DNA from: Maricaulis sp963975345 | Lineage (GTDB): Bacteria; Pseudomonadota; Alphaproteobacteria; Caulobacterales; Maricaulaceae | Reading direction: 5' to 3' | NCBI RefSeq assembly: GCF_963975345.1 | Contig: NZ_CAXBGE010000002.1 | Coordinates: 1-64,000, forward strand | DNA length: 64,000 bases | Part shown: positions 16,621 to 25,131 of the stretch, one piece after another | Layout: each line of letters opens with the position of its first letter | Numbering within the stretch: position 1 is the first letter of the stretch | Notes under the pieces: generated by a model | What the model was told of the DNA's origin: nothing | The model's input: only the letters and a program-made list of their open reading frames with translations | The model's database searches: none | Program-made: the position numbers and the translations under genes

Positions 16621-17816
16621 GCTGCCCGCCGCAACCACACCGCGCGCCAACCCAAACCCGCCAGGGCGATGAGGCAGAAGACGGCGCCGGCGTGGAAGGT
16701 CCATGACGGGCCGAGCCGGTCCCAGATCAAGCCAGCCAAGCCGCTCGCCACCAGCATGGCGAGGCCGCTGACCAGGTTGAAGAAGCCAAACGCGGTGCCG
16801 CGCAGATCTGCCGGCGCCGCGTCGGCGACCAGCGTCGCCAACAAGCCTTGGGTCATGCCCATATGCACGCCCCACAGCGCGACACCGGCCAGTACCACGC
16901 CCCAGGAATCATTGATGCCGAGCACGAGGTCGGCGGCGATCAACACGACCAGGCCGAGCGCCAGCAGGGTTGAGCGGCTCATCCGGTCGGACAGCCTGCC
17001 AAACGGGTAGGCCGTGAGCGCATAGACGACATTCATCGCCACCATCACCAGGGGCACAAGTGCCACCGGCACGCCGCCCGCCTGTGCTCGCAGCACCAGA
17101 AAGGCTTCGCTGAACCGCGCCAGAGTGAAGACGGCACCAATCCCCACCACCCACCAATAGGCCGCGCTCAGCCGCACAAGATTTTCGCGCCGGATCGGGT
17201 TGGTGCGCGGCGCTTCATTTTTGGTCTTCGGTTCGCTTACCCCAACCAGCAACAAGGCGACGGCCAAGCCGCCGGGTATCACCGCAACCCAGAAGACGGC
17301 GCGAAAATCATTCGCCCACAACAGCATCAATCCCACCGCCAACAAAGGCCCGACAAAGGCGCCGACCGTGTCGAGCGCCTGCCGCAGACCGAAGGCGGCG
17401 CCGCGCATCCCGACCGGTGTGACATCGGCGATCAGCGCATCACGCGGCGCGCCGCGAATGCCCTTGCCGACGCGGTCGAGCATGCGCGCGGTGAAGACCA
17501 GCCCGGTTGTGGGTGCGAGCGCAAACAGCGGCTTGCTCAGCGCGCCAAGCGAATAGCCGATCACGGCCAGTCCCTTGCGCTTGCCGAGATAATCGCTCAG
17601 CGCGCCAGAAAAGATTTTGACGATCAGCGCCGTCGATTCCGCCAGCCCTTCGATCAGCCCGACCACAAACACGCTCGCACCCAGTGTCGTGACCATGAAG
17701 ATCGGCAGCAGCGAATGCACCATCTCCGAAGAGACATCCATCAACAGGCTGACAAAGCCGAGAACCCACACGCTTGCGGGCATTTTGGGCAAGGGATGCG
17801 CGGCGGATTTGTGCAT
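16617..17816 (-). CDS. MFS transporter
   Basis: A 399-residue major facilitator superfamily carrier with twelve predicted helices. The family loop motif is visible as SDYLGKRKGLAVIGYSLG and RMLDRVGKGIRGAPRDALIA between helices 2 and 4, and again as GRLSDRMSRSTLLALG in the second half. The opening VLGFVSLLMDVSSEMVHSLLP matches the branch often annotated as a putative drug/proton or sugar-type exporter; the substrate is unknown. It overlaps pirin by four bases tail to tail. Confidence 0.88.
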   Translation of the reverse strand: MHKSAAHPLPKMPASVWVLGFVSLLMDVSSEMVHSLLPIFMVTTLGASVFVVGLIEGLAESTALIVKIFSGALSDYLGKRKGLAVIGYSLGALSKPLFALAPTTGLVFTARMLDRVGKGIRGAPRDALIADVTPVGMRGAAFGLRQALDTVGAFVGPLLAVGLMLLWANDFRAVFWVAVIPGGLAVALLLVGVSEPKTKNEAPRTNPIRRENLVRLSAAYWWVVGIGAVFTLARFSEAFLVLRAQAGGVPVALVPLVMVAMNVVYALTAYPFGRLSDRMSRSTLLALGLVVLIAADLVLGINDSWGVVLAGVALWGVHMGMTQGLLATLVADAAPADLRGTAFGFFNLVSGLAMLVASGLAGLIWDRLGPSWTFHAGAVFCLIALAGLGWRAVWLRRAA

Positions 17817-17922
17817 GGGCGGTTTCTGGTAAGGAAATAACCGCTCTCAGTCCTGCAGCGGAGGACCAGACTTCACCGTTCGACGCCGCATATCAAGCAG
17901 ACAATGCGTAGGCTGAAAGTCC

Positions 17923-18450
17923 TCAGGCCGCGTCTTCGCGGGACTTGTCTTTTTCCAGTTTTTTGACCCTTTGCACCGCCCGCTGGCGTTTCAGGCGCGA
18001 GAGGTAGTCGATGAAGAGGACGCCTTCCAGATGGTCCATCTCGTGCTGGATACAGACGGCAAACATGCCCTCGGCGATCTCTTCGCGGGGCTGGCCGTCA
18101 TAATCGAGATATTTGATCTTGATCCGGTCGGGGCGCTCGACCTCGTCAAACACGGTCGGCACTGACAGGCAGCCCTCTTCATAGGGCTCCAGATTGTCGG
18201 ACGGGTCGGACAGGACCGGATTGACGAAATAGCGCGGATCGGGCGCCTCGCCCGATTTGGCCAGATCCATCACGATGACGCGCTTGGGCACGCCAACCTG
18301 GATCGCGGCCAGACCGATCCCATCGGCGGCATACATGCTCTGCAGCATGTCATCCATCAGATCGCGCAACTTGTCGTCCACCTTGGCAACGGGTTTGGAC
18401 ACCAGTTTCAGGCGCGGATCGGGAACAACGAGGATTTCTCTGATAGCCAT
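17923..18450 (-). CDS. def: Peptide deformylase
   Basis: A 175-residue metalloenzyme that removes the N-formyl group from new proteins, undoing the work of Fmt. All three motifs are intact: GIGLAAIQVG (from residue 44), EGCLSVP (metal Cys94) and QHEMDHLEGVLF (metal His136 and His140, catalytic Glu137). The C-terminal tail is short and basic, as in Gram-negative enzymes. It lies downstream of rmuC with a 31-base gap, same strand, so the pair may be co-transcribed. Confidence 0.97.
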   Translation of the reverse strand: MAIREILVVPDPRLKLVSKPVAKVDDKLRDLMDDMLQSMYAADGIGLAAIQVGVPKRVIVMDLAKSGEAPDPRYFVNPVLSDPSDNLEPYEEGCLSVPTVFDEVERPDRIKIKYLDYDGQPREEIAEGMFAVCIQHEMDHLEGVLFIDYLSRLKRQRAVQRVKKLEKDKSREDAA

Positions 18451-18481
18451 GCTCCCTAGATAGGGCGAGCGGGTTAGCGAA

Positions 18482-19942
18482 TCAAGAATCCGACGCTTCG
18501 TCGTCCGCCACCGGGGCAGCCAGGGCTCGCGGCGCTTCGTCGAACGACACGTCGTCGATATCTACTGCATCGAGATATTCCTCCGGCAAGGATTTGCGCG
18601 CCTTGGCACCGAGCGATTTGAGCTTCTCGGTCTGGCCGACGATATTTCCAGCACCTTCGGTCAGCTTGTTCTTGGCGGCCCGCCAGGCTGTGTCGGCCCT
18701 GCCGAGATTGACGCCGATCGAATCGAGATCGGTGACGAAACCATGGAATTTGTCGTACAGCCTGCCAGCACGATCGGCGATTTCCAGCGCGTATCGATTC
18801 TGTTTGTCGATGGCCCAGAGGTTTTGAACGGTCCGCATCGCCATCATCAGAGTCGTTGGGGTCGCAATCATCACATTGCGCGCCGCTGCATCGAGCGGCA
18901 ATGTCGGATCATTGTTCAGCGCCAGGGTCGTCGCGCCCTCCAGCGGGACAAACATGATCGTGAAATCGACCCCCTGGTAGAGATCGCCATAATCCTTCCC
19001 GCTCAACTCTTTCACGTGCGCCCTGAATGAGACGAGGTGGGCTTTCAACGCCGCGCCACGAACTTCCTCGGTGGCGTCTTCCGCACTGAACCGATTGAAG
19101 GCCTTGAGCGAGACCTTGGAGTCGATGACGAGCTTTTGCTTGCCCGGCAGCTCGACAACCACGTCCGGACGCAGCCGGGTACCGTCCGACAGGGTTTCGC
19201 TCTGTTGAACGAAAAATTCCTGCCCCTTGCGAAGCCCCGCCTGCTCGAGAATGCTCGACAGCAGCAGCTCGCCCCAATCGCCCTGAACCTTCGAGGACGA
19301 GGTGAGCGCATTGGTCAGATTCTTCGCGTCCTGGGACATCTGGGTCGCGTCCTTGCGGACGATATCCATCAACGCCTTGATTTCACCGGCGTGATTGGAG
19401 CGTTCCTTGGCATCCGTCTCCACCTTGGTGCGAAAATCGACCAACTGGTCACGCAAGGGCTTGAGCAAAACCTCGATCCCTGCGGCGCCCTTCTTGTTCA
19501 GCTCGGCACCACTGGTTTTGATGATTTCGTCTGCGGTGAGTTTGAACGTTTCGTTCAGACGTACGCGTGCCTTCTCGTGTGCCTGTTCAAGCGCGATGAG
19601 CTTTTCATCATGGTGCCGGATCGTTGTATCATACTCGGCCTTCAGGCTGGCAAAATCGGCGGCCAGCTTGCTCCTTTTCGCCTCCAGCGCCTCGGTCTTG
19701 GTCCGCAGCCGGTCGCGCTCCTCCACCACCGTCTCGGTGCGCGCGATGGCCTCGCGTGCCTGCAGCAGTTCGGCCGTTTGGCGTTCGGTCATGCCACGCA
19801 GGGCGTCGCGTTCCTGTTTCAACTCGTTGATTTGCGCCGACTCGCCGGCAGCAGCGGATGCCGGCTTACGCACCAGCAGCAGCACCAGGAGCACGATCGC
19901 AAGCGCGAGCCCGGCGAGCAGAAGAAGATTGGCGATATCCAT
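18482..19942 (-). CDS. rmuC: DNA recombination protein RmuC homologue
   Basis: 486 residues: one N-terminal membrane anchor (LLLLAGLALAIVLLVLLLV), a long coiled coil (about residues 35-170), and the RmuC nuclease-like domain with VQGDWGELLLSSILEQAGL, RPDVVVELPGKQKLVIDSKV and AIDKQNRYALEIADRAGRLYDK. RmuC limits recombination between inverted repeats; its biochemical activity is not firmly established. ATG 19940-19942 is chosen because it opens the membrane anchor; the frame continues upstream into the divergent acetyltransferase gene, but that extension is clearly its shadow. Confidence 0.92.
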   Translation of the reverse strand: MDIANLLLLAGLALAIVLLVLLLVRKPASAAAGESAQINELKQERDALRGMTERQTAELLQAREAIARTETVVEERDRLRTKTEALEAKRSKLAADFASLKAEYDTTIRHHDEKLIALEQAHEKARVRLNETFKLTADEIIKTSGAELNKKGAAGIEVLLKPLRDQLVDFRTKVETDAKERSNHAGEIKALMDIVRKDATQMSQDAKNLTNALTSSSKVQGDWGELLLSSILEQAGLRKGQEFFVQQSETLSDGTRLRPDVVVELPGKQKLVIDSKVSLKAFNRFSAEDATEEVRGAALKAHLVSFRAHVKELSGKDYGDLYQGVDFTIMFVPLEGATTLALNNDPTLPLDAAARNVMIATPTTLMMAMRTVQNLWAIDKQNRYALEIADRAGRLYDKFHGFVTDLDSIGVNLGRADTAWRAAKNKLTEGAGNIVGQTEKLKSLGAKARKSLPEEYLDAVDIDDVSFDEAPRALAAPVADDEASDS

Positions 19943-20077
19943 GGCATGGGTCCGAATCTGATTGGTCGAGCCGAGCCTAACATGCCGGCCCGGACAAAAG
20001 CTGTCGCCTGCAATTAGGCGCGATCTTTTCGGCCCGCAACTTGCGTCTCCCACCTCAAGCGAAGCCGGGGAAGCGAA

Positions 20078-21196
20078 ATGACCGTACGGATCGTCCCGAT
20101 CGAGGACATTACAGACCAGATGATCCTCAATTGGAACAGCTGGGCAGCGCCATCCGGGCGTCTGATCAGTCCGTATTTGCGCTTTGAATTCACCCAATCC
20201 GTCGCCCGCGCCCGCAAGGATGTGCGCGTCGCGTTGTTCGAAGAGCATGGCGAGGTCATCGGCTTCTTCCCGCATCATCTGGCACGCGAGGGCGTCGTCC
20301 GCCCGGTCGGCGCACCGATGAGTGATTATCAGGGCATTATCGCAGCACCGGGCCAGGTGCTCGATCCGGTCGCGGCGCTGGCCGCCGCGCGCGGCTCCGC
20401 CCTCGTCTTCGACAATTGGTGCGGAGCCCACACGGGCCAGGCCGGTGACACGCGTAGTTTAGACGGTTCAACCATCGTGGACCTCGCCGATGGCGCCGAC
20501 GCATTTTTCGCCGCTCGCACCGCAGAGTTTTCCTCGCACTTCCGCAAGACGGCGCGGTTGCAGCGCAATGCCGAGCGCGATTTCGGACCGGTTCGTGTGG
20601 AGCTGGGCGACCCCGACGGACAAATGTTTGACCGTCTGTGCCGCTGGAAGCAGGAACAATACCGCAAGACCGCCAAGCTCGATGTGTTCGGGATCGACTG
20701 GGTCCAGGCCGTGCTGGCCGACCTGCGCCAGAGCGAGGGCGGCGAATTTGGCGGACTAACGGCTGCGCTCTGGTTTGGTGACCGGCTCGCCGCGGTCGAG
20801 TTTGGGCTCGTGGCCGACGATGTCTATCATTCCTGGTTCCCCGCCTATGACCCGGAACTGTCCAAGTATTCTCCCGGACTGCTGCTGATGCACGGGCTGT
20901 TTCGCGAGGCCTGTCAGCGCGGCGTCAGGCGGGTCGATCTAGGTGCGGGCGGCGGGCACTATAAAAAATACTATCGCAGTTACGACGTGCCACTGGCCCA
21001 GGGTCGCACCTTGCGGCCGGGTTTGGCATCCTTGGGCATTCGAAGCTGGGAAATGGCCGAGTCTGCGGCGCGCGTAATGCCCGAAAAATTCGCCGAAATT
21101 CCGGTCCGGCTGCGCCGGCGCTGGTCGCAGGCCTGCGCCTTCGAAGCGAAGCTCACGCCACGTCTGGCCAGCTTCGCCCGGGCTTTCTCGCTCTAA
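20078..21196 (+). CDS. CelD/BcsL-type GNAT-fold acetyltransferase
   Basis: A 372-residue protein of the Acetyltransf_6 (CelD-like) family. It carries two GNAT halves: an N-terminal half with VALFEEHGEVIGFFPHHLA, and a C-terminal half with SSHFRKTARLQRNAERDFG, FGDRLAAVEFGLVADDVYHS, YSPGLLLMHGLFREACQRG and VDLGAGGGHYKKYY. Relatives occur in cellulose and exopolysaccharide loci and are presumed to acetylate sugars or activate polysaccharide synthesis. No polysaccharide genes are adjacent, so the substrate is open. It is divergent from rmuC, and its end overlaps yhhQ by 4 bases. Confidence 0.82.
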   Translation: MTVRIVPIEDITDQMILNWNSWAAPSGRLISPYLRFEFTQSVARARKDVRVALFEEHGEVIGFFPHHLAREGVVRPVGAPMSDYQGIIAAPGQVLDPVAALAAARGSALVFDNWCGAHTGQAGDTRSLDGSTIVDLADGADAFFAARTAEFSSHFRKTARLQRNAERDFGPVRVELGDPDGQMFDRLCRWKQEQYRKTAKLDVFGIDWVQAVLADLRQSEGGEFGGLTAALWFGDRLAAVEFGLVADDVYHSWFPAYDPELSKYSPGLLLMHGLFREACQRGVRRVDLGAGGGHYKKYYRSYDVPLAQGRTLRPGLASLGIRSWEMAESAARVMPEKFAEIPVRLRRRWSQACAFEAKLTPRLASFARAFSL

Positions 21197-21915
21197 CCGC
21201 GCCAATCCAGAAGGCGCCGGCCCTCAGCATAATTCCGGATCAGATAAATTGCTGGCGTATCGAAGGCTGCGACCAGAATTTTGACAATTATCTGGCCGAG
21301 AATCAGGCTGCCGATCGCCGCCAAAGGCACCGTGCCGAGAAATCCGACACAGATGAAGATCACACTGTTGAGCATTTGCGACACCATGGTCGAGATATTA
21401 TTACGGAACCAGAGCCGATTCTTGCCAGCGTCGCGTTGCTGGAAATAGTGATAAATCAGAACGTCCGCGCTGGCGCTGATACCGAAAGCAACCATGCCGG
21501 CAATATTGAGCCGGTTGCTGCTCGACATGACTGAAGCGAAGGCGGATTGGCGCTCGGGGGTCCAATTATCGGCGACGGTGATGAAGCTGAACACGTCCTC
21601 GGCGTGAACCGCGTAAAGCACCAGGACGATCATCAACACCCGCATCACGAGTCCGACCAGCACCACACAAAGCGCGTAACTGCGGCCCCAGACCTCGCTG
21701 ATCGCGTCGGTGGCCAGATAAGTCAGCCCGAAGGCGATGGTGCCTGCAGGCACCAGCACGGACAGACCGCCGAAATGGAATTCCTGGAGCTTGATCGCCG
21801 TCATGGCGGCGAGCACCAAGCTCACCATGAACAGGCCGATACAAAAGAAAAGCGTGATGGCCTTGCGCGTCAGACGACCGGCATCATGCAGGCTTCGCTC
21901 AGAATCGTCCTGCAT
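21193..21915 (-). CDS. yhhQ: Queuosine precursor transporter, YhhQ/VUT family
   Basis: 240 residues with six predicted membrane helices, the size of the VUT (DUF165) family, members of which import queuosine precursors (preQ0/preQ1). Typical stretches are GTIAFGLTYLATDAISEVWG, MVAFGISASADVLIYHYFQ and NNISTMVSQMLNSVIFI. ATG 21913-21915 is preceded by GGAGGAGG ten bases away; the open frame runs back into recR, but that part has no family match. Fourth gene of the dnaX-ybaB-recR-yhhQ row, 67 bases after recR. Confidence 0.9.
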   Translation of the reverse strand: MQDDSERSLHDAGRLTRKAITLFFCIGLFMVSLVLAAMTAIKLQEFHFGGLSVLVPAGTIAFGLTYLATDAISEVWGRSYALCVVLVGLVMRVLMIVLVLYAVHAEDVFSFITVADNWTPERQSAFASVMSSSNRLNIAGMVAFGISASADVLIYHYFQQRDAGKNRLWFRNNISTMVSQMLNSVIFICVGFLGTVPLAAIGSLILGQIIVKILVAAFDTPAIYLIRNYAEGRRLLDWRG

Positions 21916-21982
21916 GCCCCATCGACCTCCTCCAGCTTGCGGCATCGACCATAGAGCGATTTGGTTTTCTGAACAGGCTTGA

Positions 21983-22588
21983 TTATACCGCCGCGCGGCT
22001 GCGAAAAGCCGCCGCCAACGTGCCGTCATCGAGATAATCGAGTTCGCCACCAACCGGCACACCGCGGGCCAAGGATGTGACCGAAACACCGGTTGGCTGC
22101 AACTTGTCGGCGAGATAATGCGCCGTGGTCTGACCATCAACTGTGGCGTTGAGCGCCAGCACGATCTCGACGATTTCCTCGCGCGCGGCGCGTTCGATCA
22201 GCTTGGTGATATTGAGATCGTCGGGCCGCACACCGTCGAGCGCCGATAACACGCCGCCGAGCACGTGATAGCGACCTTTAAAGGCGCCAGCCCGTTCGAG
22301 CGCCCACAGATCGCCGACGGTCTCAACGACGCACAGCGCGGCGGGCTGCCGGCCGGGCGAGGCGCAGACGGCACAGGGATTGGTCACATCGAGATTGCCG
22401 CATTCGCCGCAGGCGCCGATCTTGTCGGCGGCGTCGGCCAAGGCTTCGGCGAGCGGACGCATCAGGCTGTCACGCTTGCCAAGCAGGTGCAGGGCGGCGC
22501 GGCGAGAGGAGCGTGGGCCGAGGCCTGGCAGCTTGGCGAGCAGGGCCATCAGGCGTTCGATTTCTGGGCCGGCGGAGGCGGTGCGCAT
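21983..22588 (-). CDS. recR: Recombination mediator RecR
   Basis: 201 residues, the standard length. Helix-hairpin-helix LPGLGPRSSRRAALHLL near the N-terminus; zinc site CGECGNLDVTNPCAVC; Toprim domain beginning LCVVETVGDLWALERAG; Walker-B-like C-terminal region TSLARGVPVGGELDYLDDGT. RecR with RecO loads RecA on SSB-coated gaps. ATG 22586-22588 is the family start; 20 bases separate it from ybaB. The ybaB-recR pair downstream of dnaX is a highly conserved bacterial arrangement. Confidence 0.97.
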   Translation of the reverse strand: MRTASAGPEIERLMALLAKLPGLGPRSSRRAALHLLGKRDSLMRPLAEALADAADKIGACGECGNLDVTNPCAVCASPGRQPAALCVVETVGDLWALERAGAFKGRYHVLGGVLSALDGVRPDDLNITKLIERAAREEIVEIVLALNATVDGQTTAHYLADKLQPTGVSVTSLARGVPVGGELDYLDDGTLAAAFRSRAAV

Positions 22589-22607
22589 CAGGTCTACTCC
22601 GGTCGCG

Positions 22608-22931
22608 TTAGATAGGCGGTGACATACCGGGCGGTAACTGCAAACCACCTGTTACGTCCTTCATAACTTCCTGCTGCATCGCTTCCATCTTGCGCTTGGC
22701 GTCGTTGTGCGCCGCCATCACCAGATCTTCAACGACTTCGCCCTCGGCCGGGTTGAGCAGAGACGGGTCGATCGACAAAGCGCGCATTTCGCCCTTGCCG
22801 CTCAGGGTCAGCGTCACCAGACCGGCACCGGCTTCACCGACGACCTGGCTGGCACCGAGTCTTTCCTGCGCTTCGGTCATTTTCTGCTGCATGGCCTGGG
22901 CCTGCTTCATCAATCCCATCAGGTCAGTCAT
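22608..22931 (-). CDS. ybaB: Nucleoid-associated protein YbaB/EbfC
   Basis: A 107-residue small DNA-binding protein: an N-terminal helix with MGLMKQAQAMQQKMTEAQERL, a central beta sheet with VTLTLSGKGEMRALSIDPSLL, and a C-terminal helix with AHNDAKRKMEAMQQEVM. It forms tweezer-like dimers on DNA. The ATG overlaps the dnaX stop by 4 bases (22928-22931), so translation is coupled. Confidence 0.95.
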   Translation of the reverse strand: MTDLMGLMKQAQAMQQKMTEAQERLGASQVVGEAGAGLVTLTLSGKGEMRALSIDPSLLNPAEGEVVEDLVMAAHNDAKRKMEAMQQEVMKDVTGGLQLPPGMSPPI

Positions 22932-24697
22932 GCGCGATTCTCCGCTTGCTTGGTCTCATCGTCTGGTTCGGTTTGGGCAGCCTCGATAACGCGGACAATT
23001 TCGGCGCCAGGGAAGAGGCGCATCGCCTCCTCGACGGCGGGATCGCTGCGGATATCGGCCATTCTTTCCTGCTTGCCGCGCTGACGGCGTTCTGACCAGG
23101 TCTCGGCGCCCTTGGCATTGGCGTCGGCGAGGATCATCCAGCGCGTCTCGGTCCATTCCTGCAAGCGTTTGGACAGACGCTGCGCCAGATCGGAGGGGGC
23201 ATCCTCGGCCGGCTGATAGGTCATCGCACCGGGCTTGAACGAAACCGGGCGGACACAACGTTCGACGTCGAGTTGCAGGATGATGTCGCGGCGCTCCTGC
23301 AACATCGCGATCAGGTCTTCGAACGAGCCGGGGCCCTGCTGGATCGCTGCTGTCTCGGCGGGTTCCGGCGCGGTACCGGCCTCGGCCGGGCTGGCTGGCT
23401 CGGCCGGCGCAGCGGCCGGCTCAGGCTTTCCCGGCGCCTCCCTGTCAGCCGCCGCTGGCGGTTGGCTGGCGAGCAGGCGGGCCGCGTCTTCCGGCGGTGG
23501 CAACATCGACGCCGCAACCATGCGCAACAGCGTCATCTCGGCGGCCGCCAGCGGGTCGGGCGCAGTGCGCACATCTTCCAGACCGGTGAGCAGGAGTTTC
23601 CACAGTCGTGTCAGCTGGGCCAGGCTTTGACTTTCGGCAATCACGGCCAGACGCTGTACCGTATCGGCAGCCTCACCGAGATCGGCGCCGGAGCCGACCG
23701 CTTTCACCCGAGAGGCGGCGTGGACATAATCGAGCAGATCGCGCGTCACCACGACCGGATCACCGCCGGCATCATAAAGCGAGGACAGCTCGGCCAGCGC
23801 TTCCTTGGTGCGGGCAGCCAGCGCGTGTTCGAGCAGGTCGAGCACACGGGCGCGGTCGGCCAGACCGAGCATGTCGCGGATCTGGATCGCGGTCACCGGA
23901 CCATCGGCCTCGGCGCCCTGGACAATCGCTTGGTCGAGCAGCGACAGGCCATCGCGGACCGAGCCTTCGGCGGCGCGGGAAATCAGCGACAGGCCATCGC
24001 GATCAATGGCGGCCGATTCGAGGCCGCAAATCCGCTCGAGATGATTGGTCAGAACTTCGCGATCAATCCGCTTGAGATCAAAACGCTGGCAGCGCGACAG
24101 CACCGTCACGGGGACTTTACGGATCTCGGTGGTGGCGAAAATGAATTTGGCGTGCTCGGGCGGCTCCTCCAGCGTCTTCAACAGGGCGTTGAAGGCCTGG
24201 TTCGAGAGCATGTGAACTTCGTCGATGATGTAAACTTTATAGCGCGCCGAAACCGGGGCGTAGCGGACGCCCTCGAGGATTTCGCGGATATCGCCGACCC
24301 CGGTGCGCGAGGCGGCATCCATCTCCATCACATCGACATGGGCCGAGCGCGCGATGGCATCACAATGCTCGCCGCGAACATCGAGCTTCATGGAGGGCTG
24401 GTTGATCTCGGCATTGCGGAAATTCAACGCCCGCGCGATCAGACGCGCGGTCGTCGTCTTGCCGATCCCGCGCACGCCGGTGAGCATATAGGCATGAGCG
24501 ATGCGGCCGGCGGCAAAGGCATTGGTCAGCGTGCGCACCATCGCGTCCTGGCCAATGAGATCTTTGAAGGTGTCGGGACGGTATTTGCGCGCCAGGACCT
24601 GATAGCCGGGAACAGGGCCAGCCGTGGGCAGATCGAGCCCCGGCATCAGCGCCTCCGCTGCGCCTGTCTCGTCGGATGGCAGCGGCGTATCGTCCAT
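22928..24697 (-). CDS. dnaX: DNA polymerase III subunit gamma/tau
   Basis: 589 residues, the clamp-loader ATPase. The Walker A motif is GVRGIGKTTTA, Walker B is YIIDEVHMLS, and the arginine-finger motif is TVLSRCQRFDLKRI. A Pro/Ala/Glu-rich linker (about 420-465) precedes the alphaproteobacterial C-terminal domain (LILQ-type start, ending near AQTEPDDE). Of the four zinc-binding cysteines seen in E. coli DnaX only one position is Cys (GEHCDAI); from memory this is usual in the alphaproteobacterial form. No A-rich slippery stretch for a gamma frameshift is visible. ATG 24695-24697 lies 72 bases downstream of the SRP RNA. Confidence 0.96.
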   Translation of the reverse strand: MDDTPLPSDETGAAEALMPGLDLPTAGPVPGYQVLARKYRPDTFKDLIGQDAMVRTLTNAFAAGRIAHAYMLTGVRGIGKTTTARLIARALNFRNAEINQPSMKLDVRGEHCDAIARSAHVDVMEMDAASRTGVGDIREILEGVRYAPVSARYKVYIIDEVHMLSNQAFNALLKTLEEPPEHAKFIFATTEIRKVPVTVLSRCQRFDLKRIDREVLTNHLERICGLESAAIDRDGLSLISRAAEGSVRDGLSLLDQAIVQGAEADGPVTAIQIRDMLGLADRARVLDLLEHALAARTKEALAELSSLYDAGGDPVVVTRDLLDYVHAASRVKAVGSGADLGEAADTVQRLAVIAESQSLAQLTRLWKLLLTGLEDVRTAPDPLAAAEMTLLRMVAASMLPPPEDAARLLASQPPAAADREAPGKPEPAAAPAEPASPAEAGTAPEPAETAAIQQGPGSFEDLIAMLQERRDIILQLDVERCVRPVSFKPGAMTYQPAEDAPSDLAQRLSKRLQEWTETRWMILADANAKGAETWSERRQRGKQERMADIRSDPAVEEAMRLFPGAEIVRVIEAAQTEPDDETKQAENRA

Positions 24698-24769
24698 ATC
24701 GGCTCGCTTGACTGAAAAACTCCTGGCGCCGGACCCGATTTCGCCGGGCCTGATTGCGCTGATCTGAGT

Positions 24770-24865
24770 GGAAGACCGGACAGCGACCCGTGCCAAAACT
24801 CGTTACGGCTGCTTCCTTCCGGACCTGACCGGGTTGGCGAGGAGCTCGTCCACCGCCGATCTTCC
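24770..24865 (-). ncRNA. ffs: Signal recognition particle RNA, small bacterial type (4.5S-like)
   Basis: On the minus strand the core GTCAGGTCCGGAAGGAAGCA, with flanking CAGCC, is the universal SRP RNA apical loop and asymmetric bulge. The ends define themselves: the first ten bases GGAAGATCGG pair fully with the last ten CCGGTCTTCC, with one U-G pair, giving a 96-nt hairpin of the usual small size. The RNA binds Ffh to target membrane proteins. Its position directly upstream of dnaX-ybaB-recR is the common alphaproteobacterial arrangement. Confidence 0.95.
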
Positions 24866-24869
24866 GCTG

Positions 24870-24900
24870 TCTATATCGCAAGCCGGGCGGGATGGTGCAA
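24870..24900 (-). promoter_or_regulatory. Candidate promoter of SRP RNA
   Basis: Reading leftward, TTGCAC (24895-24900) is followed 17-19 bases later by GATATA/TATAGA (24870-24877 region), just before the RNA 5' end at 24865. Either register gives an acceptable sigma-70-type promoter ending 4-6 bases upstream of the RNA. The remainder of the 24901-25131 gap upstream of nudC shows nothing I can assign. Confidence 0.4.
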
Positions 24901-25131
24901 GTCGGGGCATCACTCTGGCCGGTGAAAACAGCGCGCATCGATGGGGCCTGCAGCACCGACGCACCCCACACGCCCTTCGCCATCAGCAGAGCGCCCGCCC
25001 CGACGCGCTAACGCCGGCCCGGAATCAATAGGCGGATTGGGGACTTCTATTTCCGGGCAGCCCGTTGAAGCCGCTATGGAACCCTTGTAAGCCTCCTCCT
25101 GCTGTCAATCTCTCCCAACCCGGATTTTGCC

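Noticed and set aside
15604..16875. 423-codon frame opposite pirin
   Set aside because: Covers pirin and the end of the MFS gene in antisense; pirin has clear metal motifs and a ribosome-binding site.
22928..24697. Programmed frameshift producing a short gamma form of DnaX
   Set aside because: No A-rich slippery heptamer and downstream stem were found in the linker region.
23273..24715. Long open frame opposite dnaX (480 codons)
   Set aside because: Shadow of dnaX; composition Gly/Arg/Gln-rich without motifs.
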